A stretch of 64,000 nucleotides of DNA, taken from assembly GCF_000320365.1 (NCBI RefSeq), contig NZ_ANIN01000002.1, positions 310,001-374,000 on the forward strand, given 5' to 3'. The DNA comes from Moraxella macacae 0408225 (GTDB taxonomy: Bacteria; Pseudomonadota; Gammaproteobacteria; Pseudomonadales; Moraxellaceae). The translations under genes and the position numbers were made by a program. The stretch's first letter is position 1. Each line of letters begins with the position of its first letter. The notes below the pieces were generated by a model, which ran no database searches, was not told the origin of the DNA, and worked only from the letters and a program-made list of their open reading frames with translations. This document shows positions 1-8,756 of this stretch, piece after piece.

Positions 1-1337
1 CGAAAACCATCTGCAAGCAATGCCAAATTTTTGCCGATACGGCTGTTTTGGCTGTTTTGGCTAAAAACTGAATTGTCGGTTTGATTGTATTGATTAAAGA
101 AACGCTGCACTTGATCAATGCTGTTTTTGGCTTGATTGTAACTGTTTTTGTCAAAATTGTTTAACTGTGCATTGTCTAAACGCGTTAATAAATCCATCAA
201 AGGGGCTAATTTTTCACCATGTTTTAGCACATTGTCTAAGTGATTGGCTGCCGATGAAGTCAAATTTTGGGTTTTTGCCCAATAATTGCCTGCATAACCT
301 TGCAAATCAATGCCATATTGACGTACAAAGTTGTCGCGTCCGTCGTTGTTTGACCACCAACCGCCGTTGACATATAACAGTGGTTTTTTGGCGGTTTGAT
401 AGCGTTCAAACAAACGTTGTAGCAAAATTTGATCCATAACTTTGGTATGACTGCTGCCAATGAGTAACAGATCGGCTTGTTGCCAACAGTGGCTATCTTC
501 TTTAAACAAATCACAACTTAGCAAAGTTGGCGTAATATTATAGGTAGTTTTAAAATAATTGTTAATTTTTTTTGAATCATAGCCTGCATAGGCGATGGTA
601 AGTTTTTGCTTTTGCTTTAAATCGGTGTTGGCATTGCCTGAAATTAGCCAATTAATACCGCGTTTTAATATGGGTGCATGTTCTTTGTGGCTTTTGTCAA
701 TTTTAGCTAAAATATCAAGGCTATAACCCAAAAAACGGGCATCATTTTTAATTGACAAACTGCTAATTGGCACGCCGCTATCACTGGTTAACACATTGCG
801 ACTAACAAACGGATCGGCTGCTTGTAAAGTGTTGCTGTCATTGATGCCTTGAAATTGTAAATTTAACGTTTTGCCGTTATCGGTTAAGATGGATTTTACA
901 AGATTGTCAAGCTGATTTTGCTGTATTTTAATTGCTTGGATAAGCTGTTGTCGTAAAACGCGTTCATCGCTTGCCCAATTTGCTACGATATCACTGCTGT
1001 CGCCTGATTGTTGAGCATTGGCAATGCGTATTTCAGATGGGGTAAGGTTGTTTTGGTTTTTTTTAGGCGTATTTGTGGTGTTACTGTTGCTGATATTATT
1101 GTTACTGGTGTTATTGTTGGCAGGATTGTGCTTAGATGAAGCTTGCGATCCGATCTGATTGGCGGGCGTGGGATTGTTTTGGTTTTTGGTTTGAGGGCTA
1201 GAATCTTGGCTTGAGCCAGAACCGCCACACGCACTCAACAAAAGCGTGCTAATAACGGCTAATGACAGTGGTTTAAACTTAGACAGTGGTTTAATTGCCG
1301 AAAAAGAAAGTATTGCCGAAAAAGAAAGTTGTAACAT
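1..1337 (-). CDS. Secreted lipoprotein, 3' part outside window; possibly ImpA/M60-type
   Basis: The reading frame is open from the ATG at 1337 to the window edge (445 codons seen). The N-terminus is a lipoprotein signal peptide with lipobox LLSAC followed by GGSGSS, then an N/S/T-rich linker with runs of Asn, then a folded domain. Two in-frame repeats, LSFSAI twice and KPLS twice, sit in the signal peptide; the first comes from a perfect 18-bp tandem duplication at 1294-1329. The folded part contains GINWLISGN, LTIAYAGYDS and LLYVNGGWW. This vaguely recalls the N-terminal region of ImpA-type secreted metalloproteases, but the catalytic zinc motif, if any, lies outside the window. The lipoprotein call is firm; the family is a guess. 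Confidence 0.6.
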   Translation of the reverse strand, partial: MLQLSFSAILSFSAIKPLSKFKPLSLAVISTLLLSACGGSGSSQDSSPQTKNQNNPTPANQIGSQASSKHNPANNNTSNNNISNSNTTNTPKKNQNNLTPSEIRIANAQQSGDSSDIVANWASDERVLRQQLIQAIKIQQNQLDNLVKSILTDNGKTLNLQFQGINDSNTLQAADPFVSRNVLTSDSGVPISSLSIKNDARFLGYSLDILAKIDKSHKEHAPILKRGINWLISGNANTDLKQKQKLTIAYAGYDSKKINNYFKTTYNITPTLLSCDLFKEDSHCWQQADLLLIGSSHTKVMDQILLQRLFERYQTAKKPLLYVNGGWWSNNDGRDNFVRQYGIDLQGYAGNYWAKTQNLTSSAANHLDNVLKHGEKLAPLMDLLTRLDNAQLNNFDKNSYNQAKNSIDQVQRFFNQYNQTDNSVFSQNSQNSRIGKNLALLADGF

Positions 1338-1480
1338 AATTGCCTCGTTAAAGTTAAATTGTTGTCAAAATTTACCAAAAAGTTAGCAAATGATAACAAA
1401 TTGTTACTATTATAACGCATAAGAGCAATTAATTAAGGTTTTTCGGATAACCTTTGGCAAAATAATGATAAAATGCTTGT

Positions 1481-2131
1481 TTATAAGGCTAATAATTGTT
1501 TTAGTTGTTGACAAGTGGCAAATGGGTTGGATTTTGCCAAAATTGCCGATGCCATTGCCACGCCTGCCACACTGATTTGGTGCGTTTTGAGTTGGTGCTG
1601 CAACATGGATAAATTGGTTTCATTAATACCACCGATCAATACAATTGGTAAATCCACTTCATGCACAATTTGAGCCAGCGTTTCCATCTTAAGCGGTTTG
1701 GTAAGGCTTTTGGTGGTTGTCTCAAACACGGCACCAACACCCAGATAATTTGCCCCTTGTGTTTTGGCTTGTTTGGCCTCTGATGCGTTTTTTACCGATA
1801 CGCCAATGATTTTATCCGCCCCTAAGATCCGTCTTGCAACATGACAGGGCATATCCGATTGACCCAAATGCACCCCATCTGCACCAACTGCCAGTGCAAT
1901 ATCCAAACGATCGTTGATCAATAGTGGTATGTTTTTAGCTTGACAAAGATTTTTTATTGCCAGTGCTTGCTCATAAAAGCTTTGCGTGGTGGCGGTTTTT
2001 TCTCGAAGTTGCACCATGCTAACGCCGCCCAAAATCGCTTGTTCTACTGCATCAATGAGCGTTGTATGTTTTGGCAAACAAGAGGTATCGGTTACCAAAT
2101 ACAATTGATAAGGGGTGTTAAGAATTGGCAT
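1481..2131 (-). CDS. thiE: Thiamine-phosphate synthase
   Basis: The 216-residue protein is the usual length for ThiE, the cytoplasmic TIM-barrel enzyme joining HMP-pyrophosphate and thiazole phosphate to give thiamine monophosphate. Seen in order: YLVTD near the start, VQLREK (pyrophosphate-binding strand, about residues 40-45), LLINDRLDIALAVGADGVHLGQSD (the substrate-binding segment, about 70-92), and the C-terminal IGGIN phosphate-binding loop. The downstream TTTK motif (FETTTKSLTK) is where the family binds the thiazole phosphate. No other thiamine gene is adjacent. It is followed, on the same strand, only by the lipoprotein gene 144 bp away. Confidence 0.93.
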   Translation of the reverse strand: MPILNTPYQLYLVTDTSCLPKHTTLIDAVEQAILGGVSMVQLREKTATTQSFYEQALAIKNLCQAKNIPLLINDRLDIALAVGADGVHLGQSDMPCHVARRILGADKIIGVSVKNASEAKQAKTQGANYLGVGAVFETTTKSLTKPLKMETLAQIVHEVDLPIVLIGGINETNLSMLQHQLKTHQISVAGVAMASAILAKSNPFATCQQLKQLLAL

Positions 2132-2181
2132 GCTGTTCTCTTTTGTTTAATTTTGTTTTTTAATTTTGTTTTATGAATTGG

Positions 2182-3111
2182 TTAACCAAACTGTTCTTGG
2201 CAAATTGCGATAAATGCTTTGGTAAAACTGCGCACTTCACCATCAGCACGCACAGCAATCCAACTGACGTGTTTGCCAAATATTTCGGTTGGAATTTTTA
2301 CCAAATTGCGATAATGTTCACCCTCAAATGCCATTTGTGCAATGGTGCCTATACCCATACCAAGTCCTACATAAGTGCTAATCACATCGGCATCCAAGGC
2401 AGTTAAGACGATATTTGGCTCAATTTTAGACTGGGCGAACACTTTATCAATAGCCCCACGCCCAGTAAAACCGCCGTGATACGTAACGATCGGATAATCT
2501 TTGATAACAGACAAATCATCAATCAACTGCAAATTTGCCAATTCATGTCCAACTGGCACGATAATATGATGATACCAATCATAATAGCGAATACAGTGCA
2601 GATTGTCTTTTGCCAACAGTGATTCAGTTGCAATGCCAATATCCGCTTGTCCTTGGGCGACCATATTGGCAATAGACTCAGGATCGGCTTGGTTTAACAC
2701 CAAACGCACATTGGGAAATTTTTGTTTAAAGCGCTTTATCACCCACGGCAACACATAACGGGCTTGTGTGTGGGTAGTGGCAACAGACAATTCACCTTTG
2801 GTTGGGTTTTGAAAATCAAGGGTTAAATTTTCAATGGTGCGAATTTCCACAAAAATCTTTTCAATGTGTGGTAGCAGTTGTTTGCCAATCGGTGTTAAAC
2901 CAACCAAGCGTTTGCCTTGACGAACAAACACATCGGCACGAAGCTGATTTTCAAGGCTTGCAATGTGTTTGCTTAGGCTTGATTGACTGGTGTGCAAAAC
3001 TTTGGCGGATTGACTTAAATTATAATTGTTAATCACCGTTTGCCATACGGTTTCCAGTTGTTTTAATTGGATTTGTAAATGTCGCTGATTGATGACAATA
3101 TTGACCGCCAT
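2182..3111 (-). CDS. cysB: CysB-type LysR transcriptional regulator
   Basis: This is a LysR-type regulator of 309 residues. The N-terminal winged helix-turn-helix (about 15-75) contains SAKVLHTSQSSLSKHIASLE. The effector domain starts with SVATTHTQARYVLPWVIK, the sulfate/thiosulfate-contact segment typical of CysB and Cbl, which sense acetylserine and sulfur status and activate cysteine-biosynthesis genes. Later segments such as ADIGIATESL also match that subfamily. The first residues (MAVNIVINQRHLQI) are longer than in E. coli CysB, so a later start is possible. It lies 50 bp upstream of thiE on the same strand. CysB and Cbl cannot be told apart by eye; CysB is preferred as the single chromosomal copy. 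Confidence 0.85.
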   Translation of the reverse strand: MAVNIVINQRHLQIQLKQLETVWQTVINNYNLSQSAKVLHTSQSSLSKHIASLENQLRADVFVRQGKRLVGLTPIGKQLLPHIEKIFVEIRTIENLTLDFQNPTKGELSVATTHTQARYVLPWVIKRFKQKFPNVRLVLNQADPESIANMVAQGQADIGIATESLLAKDNLHCIRYYDWYHHIIVPVGHELANLQLIDDLSVIKDYPIVTYHGGFTGRGAIDKVFAQSKIEPNIVLTALDADVISTYVGLGMGIGTIAQMAFEGEHYRNLVKIPTEIFGKHVSWIAVRADGEVRSFTKAFIAICQEQFG

Positions 3112-3182
3112 AAGTTTTGCTGTCCTTTTTTAAACAATTGGCTAAATTTTGAGATTACGATTGTTGATATTGCGATTGTATT

Positions 3183-3238
3183 ACTAAGTTGATTAAGTAC
3201 TAAGTTGATTAAGTTTATTGGTACTGTTATTGGTACTG
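3183..3238. repeat. Two adjacent short tandem duplications between cysB and the HicB-like gene
   Basis: A 16-bp unit (ACTAAGTTGATTAAGT) occurs twice head to tail at 3183-3198 and 3199-3214. A 12-bp unit (TTATTGGTACTG) follows immediately, also twice, at 3215-3226 and 3227-3238. All copies are perfect. They abut the stop codon of the HicB-like gene at 3240. This is one of many such duplications in the chromosomal part of the window. Confidence 0.9.
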
Positions 3239-3239
3239 T

Positions 3240-3629
3240 TTATTGATTTTGTAACTGCTGTTTTAAGGCGGTGATGACAATATGCTCCATGGAGACATCA
3301 GGGTATTTTTGGGTAAGTTGTTTAAATAATTTTACCGATATTTGTAGATTTAATTCAATGCTTTCACCCATAATTCTTGCCAATTCCACACTGACAATTG
3401 CCCACGTATAGCCTAAATACTCAGGTTTTTTTAAATGATCAGAGATCGGCGTAGGATTTGGAATTTTTTTATCATTTTCAATCAGTTGGTGCAAATGCCC
3501 AATCACCATCATGCGGGCGTTTGACACAGCATCAGCCATATTTTCACCTGTGATATTCAAATCTGGAATATCGGGCACGGTTACATGATAATTTTTGTCT
3601 TTATAAAAAATCGCAATTGGATATTGCAT
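3240..3629 (-). CDS. HicB-like protein without a HicA partner
   Basis: The 129 residues begin with MQYPIAIFYKDKNYHVTVPDIPDL, a HicB-type partial RNase H fold, with the usual ADAVSNAR helix after it. In HicAB toxin-antitoxin systems HicB neutralises the HicA mRNA interferase. The C-terminal part (about 85-129, LNLQISVKLFKQLTQKYPDVSM) may be a DNA-binding or dimer domain. No HicA-like ORF (about 60 residues with a double-stranded RNA-binding fold) lies on either side: upstream is the ampG promoter region and downstream is the tandem repeat before cysB. It is therefore an orphan antitoxin or a domesticated regulator. Confidence 0.7.
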   Translation of the reverse strand: MQYPIAIFYKDKNYHVTVPDIPDLNITGENMADAVSNARMMVIGHLHQLIENDKKIPNPTPISDHLKKPEYLGYTWAIVSVELARIMGESIELNLQISVKLFKQLTQKYPDVSMEHIVITALKQQLQNQ

Positions 3630-3901
3630 TCTTGCTATTCCTTTAAGTTAAGTGCTTTTTTGCGTTAGCAATTACAAAAAAATCTAATTGGTTAAGTATA
3701 GCACAACTTGGCGATAAATTTGTCGCTTTTTGTACGTTTTTGGGTTAAAACTTCGTGTAATATTCGTATAATTTTACATCTATTTGCAAACTTTTTGCAA
3801 AAATTTGCAAAAAAAAGAGCCAAAATGCATGATTTGGCATATTTTTGATTTTGTTGTACAAAAAAATCCATTATACTAACAAACTTTAAGTATTAAGCCA
3901 A

Positions 3902-5512
3902 ATGTTTGTCATGACCACTAACAACCACAAAACAACTTTAACAAAACCAAAAAAAGCGTGGGGTGATACCCTGTATGCTTATAAAGATAAACGTGCATTG
4001 ATTATGCTGTTGCTTGGATTTTTTGCAGGCATACCGATTTTATTGATTTTTTCAAGTTTGTCGTTGTGGCTTCGCGAAGCTGGGGTTAATCGCAGTACGG
4101 TAACCATGTTTAGTTGGGCGGCTTTGGGTTATTCATTCAAGTTTATCTGGGCACCACTGATTGACAGCATTCCTGTGCCAGTTTTAACCCAAAAGTTAGG
4201 CAAGCGCCGTGCGTGGCTATTAACCGCCCAAGCCTTGATTATTGCAGCAATTTTAATCATGGCAAACACAAATCCTGCCAGTCAATCCTTGGTGATTATG
4301 GCAACGGGGGCGGTATTGCTTGGTTTTTCATCGGCAACTCAAGACATTGTCATTGATGCGTATCGCATTGAATTGGCAGATGTGTCTATGCAAACGGTTT
4401 TGTCCGCAACGTATAATGCAGGCTATCGCATGGGTATGATAGTGGCAGGGGCAGGGGCGTTATTTTTGGCGGAGCTTTTTGGTTCGGTGAAAGGTTTTTA
4501 TGTGTATCAAGCGTGGCAACATACCTATTTTATCATGGCAGGCGTGATGGGTATGGGTATGGTTACAACCTTGCTGATTTATGAACCAAGCCCCTCAAAC
4601 ATTCACAAAAGCAAAAGTGTACAACAATCCGGTGATTATTTGCGTTTGGTGGCGGTTTTTGTGCTGTCTGTGATAGGTTTTGTGTTAAGTTTTATCGGAT
4701 TTGGCAAATTACCAAAACCTGGTGATGCATTCGGTGGGTTTTTATTAGAAAGTGTGCAACTGCTTGTCTCGCTTGGTGTGGCTTTAACAATTGGCACAGG
4801 GCTTGTTAATTTTGGCTTGGTTAAAAAACAAATTGCAATTGCAACATGGATTGATCCGGTTGTGGATTTTTTTAAACGCTACGGTAAAAAGGCGTTTTTG
4901 TTGTTACTGTTAATTGGTTTATATCGTATTTCAGACATTGTTGCAGGCGTGATTTCCAATGTATTTTATGAAGATATGGGCTTTAGCAAAAGTGATATTG
5001 CCAAGGCGGTAAAAACCTTCGGAGTTATTATGGTGATTGTTGGCGGTTTTGTTGGCGGTGCGGTTGCACAGCGGTTTCGCATTATGCAGGCTATGATGAT
5101 AGGCGGTGTGCTTGCATGCTTTACCAACCTTATGTTTGTGGCATTGGCATTGCGTGGGCATGACATTTGGCTCATGTATACGGCGGTGGCGGTGGATAAT
5201 TTGGCATCGGGTTTGGCAGGGGCGGTTTTTATTGCCTTTTTGTCGGCTTTGACCAACATTCGTTTTACCGCGGTACAATATGCAATTTTTAGCTCGCTTA
5301 TGACCTTAATTCCTAAGGTTTTGGGCGGTTATTCAGGCATGATTGTTGATGCAAAAGGCTATGCGTGGTTTTTTACTTTTACCACACTGATAGGTTTGCC
5401 AATTTTATTGCTGATCTATTTGGTGGACAAAAAAGTCATGTTTGAACCTGATACAACCAAAACACTTAACGCAACAAAAAACCAAACAGAAAACAACCAA
5501 CATGCAAATTAA
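3902..5512 (+). CDS. ampG: AmpG-like muropeptide MFS permease
   Basis: The 536-residue integral membrane protein has 12-14 hydrophobic segments. Its N-terminal signature (GFFAGIPILLIFSSLSLWLREAGV, about residues 37-60) is that of AmpG, the inner-membrane importer of anhydro-muropeptides in peptidoglycan recycling. The segment KFIWAPLIDSIP and the loop KLGKRRAWL also match the family. It is somewhat longer than E. coli AmpG (491), with a hydrophilic C-terminal tail rich in N, T and K. A second in-frame ATG lies at 3911; neither start has a strong ribosome-binding site. The last 11 bp overlap the start of prmC in another frame, so the two are probably co-transcribed. Confidence 0.88.
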   Translation: MFVMTTNNHKTTLTKPKKAWGDTLYAYKDKRALIMLLLGFFAGIPILLIFSSLSLWLREAGVNRSTVTMFSWAALGYSFKFIWAPLIDSIPVPVLTQKLGKRRAWLLTAQALIIAAILIMANTNPASQSLVIMATGAVLLGFSSATQDIVIDAYRIELADVSMQTVLSATYNAGYRMGMIVAGAGALFLAELFGSVKGFYVYQAWQHTYFIMAGVMGMGMVTTLLIYEPSPSNIHKSKSVQQSGDYLRLVAVFVLSVIGFVLSFIGFGKLPKPGDAFGGFLLESVQLLVSLGVALTIGTGLVNFGLVKKQIAIATWIDPVVDFFKRYGKKAFLLLLLIGLYRISDIVAGVISNVFYEDMGFSKSDIAKAVKTFGVIMVIVGGFVGGAVAQRFRIMQAMMIGGVLACFTNLMFVALALRGHDIWLMYTAVAVDNLASGLAGAVFIAFLSALTNIRFTAVQYAIFSSLMTLIPKVLGGYSGMIVDAKGYAWFFTFTTLIGLPILLLIYLVDKKVMFEPDTTKTLNATKNQTENNQHAN

Positions 5513-6335
5513 AACCTTATTAAAAAACAACTTCGATCATCACCTTAACCGCCAATTATTAATGCACGTTTTGCAAAAAGATCGTACGTTTTTAATCAGT
5601 CATGATGATTATTGCTTAACCGATGTTGAATTACAAAATTATCAAGATGGGCTAAATGCGTTAAAAAATGGCAAACCGCTGGCTTATATTGTGGGTTATC
5701 AAGGGTTTTGGAAGCATGATTTTTTGGTCAATGCTCATACGCTCATTCCGCGTCCTGATACTGAAATTTTAGTACAAACGGTATTAAATTTTATCAAAAC
5801 ATACACTAAAACATACACGACTGATAAAGACAATACGCCATTGAAACTGTTGGATTTGGGTACAGGCACAGGTTGTATTGGCATTAGTTTGGCAAGTGAA
5901 TTGCCAAATTGGCAAGTGGTGGCGGTGGATTTTTCGGATCAAGCCTTACACATTGCTAAAAAAAACGCCAAAAACATTGGCACAAACAACATTACTTTTG
6001 TAACAAGTGATTGGTTTTGTGCATTACAAGAACAAAAATTTGATGTCATTGTTGCAAACCCTCCGTATATCGATCCCAATGATGAACATTTACAAGATTT
6101 AACCGCCGAACCAATCAGGGCTTTGGTTGCAGACAATCAGGGCTTGGCGGATATTGAAACCATTGTCAATCAAGCAAAATTTTACTTGCATGATCAAGGG
6201 CTACTTGCAATTGAACATGGTTATAATCAAGGCAAACAGGTACAACAAATTTTTCAGCAAAACAACTTTTGTGGCATTAAAACCGTACAAGATTATGGGT
6301 TAAATGATCGGATTACCTTAGGAAGGTTGGCATAA
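5502..6335 (+). CDS. prmC: Release-factor glutamine methyltransferase PrmC (HemK)
   Basis: This cytoplasmic SAM-dependent enzyme methylates the GGQ glutamine of peptide release factors RF1 and RF2. Seen: an N-terminal helical domain (LAYIVGYQGFW), the SAM-binding glycine motif LLDLGTGTGCIGISLA (about residues 110-125) and the catalytic NPPY motif (IVANPPYIDPND, about 183-194). The frame is open from 5442, but those extra 20 residues would lie inside ampG and match nothing, so I chose the ATG at 5502, which overlaps the ampG stop. The length of 277 is normal. The next gene, moeB, is the common neighbour of prmC in related bacteria. Confidence 0.95.
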   Translation: MQIKTLLKNNFDHHLNRQLLMHVLQKDRTFLISHDDYCLTDVELQNYQDGLNALKNGKPLAYIVGYQGFWKHDFLVNAHTLIPRPDTEILVQTVLNFIKTYTKTYTTDKDNTPLKLLDLGTGTGCIGISLASELPNWQVVAVDFSDQALHIAKKNAKNIGTNNITFVTSDWFCALQEQKFDVIVANPPYIDPNDEHLQDLTAEPIRALVADNQGLADIETIVNQAKFYLHDQGLLAIEHGYNQGKQVQQIFQQNNFCGIKTVQDYGLNDRITLGRLA

Positions 6336-6408
6336 GTTGATTTTGCTTAATGTTTGTTTTTTGTTAAACTGGTTTTTTTGTACTGATTTTTTTGTGGAAC
6401 TGGTGTCA

Positions 6409-6440
6409 ATTAATTATGAATAAAATTAATTATGAATAAA
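6409..6440. repeat. 16-bp perfect tandem duplication upstream of moeB
   Basis: ATTAATTATGAATAAA occurs twice head to tail (6409-6424, 6425-6440). Together with the true start at 6445 (AATTATGAATG) this leaves three similar TATGAA segments in a row. The duplication changes the spacing between the prmC end and the moeB start and could move the ribosome-binding site. Confidence 0.9.
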
Positions 6441-6444
6441 AATT

Positions 6445-7290
6445 ATGAATGAAACTACCGATTTAAATGCATCTGATACCGCGTTATCCGATAAAGAAAT
6501 GCTCCGTTATGCTCGTCAGATTTTGTTAGATGGTTGGGATATTGATGCTCAAGTGCGCCTAAAAAATGCCTGCGTGCTGATTGTTGGTGCAGGCGGGCTT
6601 GGTTGTCCATTGGCAGAAACTTTGGTAAGAGCAGGGGCAGGCATGGTATATATTGTAGACGATGACTGTATCGACGAAAGCAATTTACAACGCCAATCGT
6701 TATTTACTCCAAGCGATGTTGGACAGTCTAAAGCTTGGGTTGCACAGCAAAAATTACAACAAATTAATGATTTTTGTCAAATTTTTGCCTATCAAACCAG
6801 ACTTACATTGGACACGTATCAACAAATTGATTTTTTTCATTTACAAAGCAAAAATTCAACCAACCGGTATTTAATTTGTGATTGTACAGACAATTTTACC
6901 GCTCGCGATCATATCAACCAAATTGCAGTTGGATTAAAGTTGCCACTGTTGTCAGCATCGGCAATTGCTCAAGTGGGACAATTGGCTTTGTTTGAAGCGT
7001 ATCTTGACATGGGGTGTTATCATTGTTTGTTTGCTGCAAGTTTGTCTGCTACAAAAACCGATACCAATACACAAAACTGCACACAAAACTGTGTAACCAG
7101 TGGCGTGCTTGCCAGTACCACGCAGATTATGGGGAATTTGCAGGCTCAAGTGGCCTTGACGTTTTTGGGGCTTGGTAAAAATAGCCTTGCTCAAACCTTA
7201 TTGCTTTGGCAAGGGCAAACTATTTCTTTACGAAAACTTAAATATAAAAAAGATGAACATTGCCCAGTTTGTAGTAAGATGGCTTGGTAG
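6445..7290 (+). CDS. moeB: MoeB/ThiF-family adenylyltransferase
   Basis: The 281-residue E1-like enzyme adenylates the C-terminal glycine of a sulfur-carrier protein (MoaD for molybdopterin, ThiS for thiamine). Seen: the ATP-binding motif VGAGGLGCPLAETLVRAG (about residues 47-64), the acidic loop DDDCIDESNLQRQ, the catalytic CDCTDNF segment, and two zinc-binding pairs, CYHC (about 190) and CPVC near the C-terminus. It lacks a rhodanese domain. The usual MoeB/ThiF/HesA ambiguity remains; MoeB is the likeliest in this prmC context. It has a poor Shine-Dalgarno sequence. Confidence 0.85.
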   Translation: MNETTDLNASDTALSDKEMLRYARQILLDGWDIDAQVRLKNACVLIVGAGGLGCPLAETLVRAGAGMVYIVDDDCIDESNLQRQSLFTPSDVGQSKAWVAQQKLQQINDFCQIFAYQTRLTLDTYQQIDFFHLQSKNSTNRYLICDCTDNFTARDHINQIAVGLKLPLLSASAIAQVGQLALFEAYLDMGCYHCLFAASLSATKTDTNTQNCTQNCVTSGVLASTTQIMGNLQAQVALTFLGLGKNSLAQTLLLWQGQTISLRKLKYKKDEHCPVCSKMAW

Positions 7291-7329
7291 CAAAATGTTT
7301 GACAATAAGTGTAAAAGGCAATTGTAAAA

Positions 7330-8712
7330 ATGACGCAATCTGTATTTAAAAAATCTGCTGTATTTAAAAAATCTGTATTGAAAAAACCGTTAAACATGAT
7401 TTGGCGAGTGGGGCAAACGGTTCATGTTGCAGGCAAAACAAGCCTGCGTATTGCTCAAGGTGAAAAAATTTCACCAAGTGTGCTTAAACAAAGTTTTGAA
7501 CAACTTGGCACAACGTACATCAAAATCGGTCAATTTATTGCAAGCACACCGTCTATTTTTCCGCGTGATTATGTGGAGGTTTTTCAAGGGTGTCTTGATA
7601 AAACCACGCCGATGTCATATGACTATATTGAAGAAGTGCTACAGAATGAATTACAAAAAGATGGCAAAACCTTAAACGATATTTTTGCCAGTATTGATCC
7701 AAAACCACTGGCATCTGCCTCCATTGCACAAGTTCACGCAGCCGTGCTAAAAAATGGCGACAATGTGGTATTAAAAGTACAAAAACCAAATGTTGCTGTT
7801 ATTATTGACACAGACTTAACCATGTTGTATGGTTTGACAAAGGTTATGGATCTGCTTGCACCATCATTGAAATTTGCCAGTATTTCACCGATCATTGATG
7901 AAATTCGGCTAAGAATGAGTGCAGAAACCGATTTTTTACAAGAAGCCAACAATATTGACGATTTTCAAGATTTTTTAACAAGATCCGCCAATCAAAAAGT
8001 GGCCGTTCCTAAAGTTTATCACGCGTTAAGCACAAAAAAAGTGTTGGTGATGGAGCGGTTTTTTGGGATTTCTATGCTTGATTGGCTAAACGGTGATAGG
8101 GCAACTGCAGATAGGAAAACCATGCACCATTGTCAACGCCCTGATAAGGTTATGGCAAATACGCTTAACACTTGGTTTGACAGTCTGATGATGTGCAACA
8201 CTTTTCATGCTGATTTGCATGCAGGTAATTTAATGTTGCTCGCTGATGGGCGGATTGGTTTTTTGGATTTTGGCATAGTTGGTAAGCTAAAGCCCAAAGC
8301 GTGGCAGGCTTGTGTGTTAATGCTGGATAGTTTTGCCAAAGAAGATTATCACAGCATGGCTTGTCATATGATTGACATGGATATGACCAATAAAGCAGAT
8401 CTTGCACAAGTGGACGACTTGGCAAACGATTTACGCACGGTTGTAACAACAATTTTGGCTGAAGATAGGCTATTCATTGGCAAGACCATTGATAAAACCG
8501 ATCCTACCAAACTTAAAAACCACGCTGATGAAATTAACCAAATCTTACTACAGGTGATTGAAGTTGGCAAACGCCACGGCATTCACTTTCCGCGAGATTT
8601 TGCCTTATTAACCAAACAATTGTTGTATTTTGACCGTTTTATGAAAGCACTGACTCCTGATATGACCTTGTTTTGTGATGAAAATATCAAAATGCTTAAA
8701 CAAAAAGCATAA
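7330..8712 (+). CDS. ABC1/UbiB-family atypical kinase
   Basis: The 460-residue protein carries all ABC1 (ADCK/AarF) landmarks: the KxGQ helix (YIKIGQFIAS, about residues 56-65), the alanine-rich loop (ASASIAQVHAAVL), the lysine (NVVLKVQKP), FHADLHAGNLML and DFGIVGKL. Proteins of this family act as ATPases supporting ubiquinone or lipid metabolism at membranes. It lacks the typical C-terminal membrane helices of UbiB proper, so I do not call it ubiB. The N-terminus contains a perfect 18-bp in-frame duplication (7340-7357 and 7358-7375) giving VFKKSAVFKKS. A second, divergent ABC1 gene lies at 56279-57730. Confidence 0.85.
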   Translation: MTQSVFKKSAVFKKSVLKKPLNMIWRVGQTVHVAGKTSLRIAQGEKISPSVLKQSFEQLGTTYIKIGQFIASTPSIFPRDYVEVFQGCLDKTTPMSYDYIEEVLQNELQKDGKTLNDIFASIDPKPLASASIAQVHAAVLKNGDNVVLKVQKPNVAVIIDTDLTMLYGLTKVMDLLAPSLKFASISPIIDEIRLRMSAETDFLQEANNIDDFQDFLTRSANQKVAVPKVYHALSTKKVLVMERFFGISMLDWLNGDRATADRKTMHHCQRPDKVMANTLNTWFDSLMMCNTFHADLHAGNLMLLADGRIGFLDFGIVGKLKPKAWQACVLMLDSFAKEDYHSMACHMIDMDMTNKADLAQVDDLANDLRTVVTTILAEDRLFIGKTIDKTDPTKLKNHADEINQILLQVIEVGKRHGIHFPRDFALLTKQLLYFDRFMKALTPDMTLFCDENIKMLKQKA

Positions 8713-8732
8713 ACAAAAATCGTAACGGACAA

Positions 8733-8750
8733 AAGCGTAAATTTACGCTT
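8733..8750. terminator. Palindrome between convergent genes, probable terminator
   Basis: AAGCGTAAATTTACGCTT is a perfect 18-bp palindrome in the 44-bp gap between the convergent ABC1 kinase and dnaG genes. It is flanked by A-rich sequence on the left and a short T-rich tract on the right, so it could work weakly in both directions. Confidence 0.5.
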
Positions 8751-8756
8751 AACATT

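Noticed and set aside
1481-2131. A thiamine (TPP) riboswitch before thiE
   Set aside because: The 50 bp upstream are simple AT-rich sequence with a short TTAATTTTGTTTT-type duplication; no CUGAGA-type core is present.
4931-5278. Minus-strand frames opposite ampG
   Set aside because: Antisense shadows with no ribosome-binding site or family resemblance.
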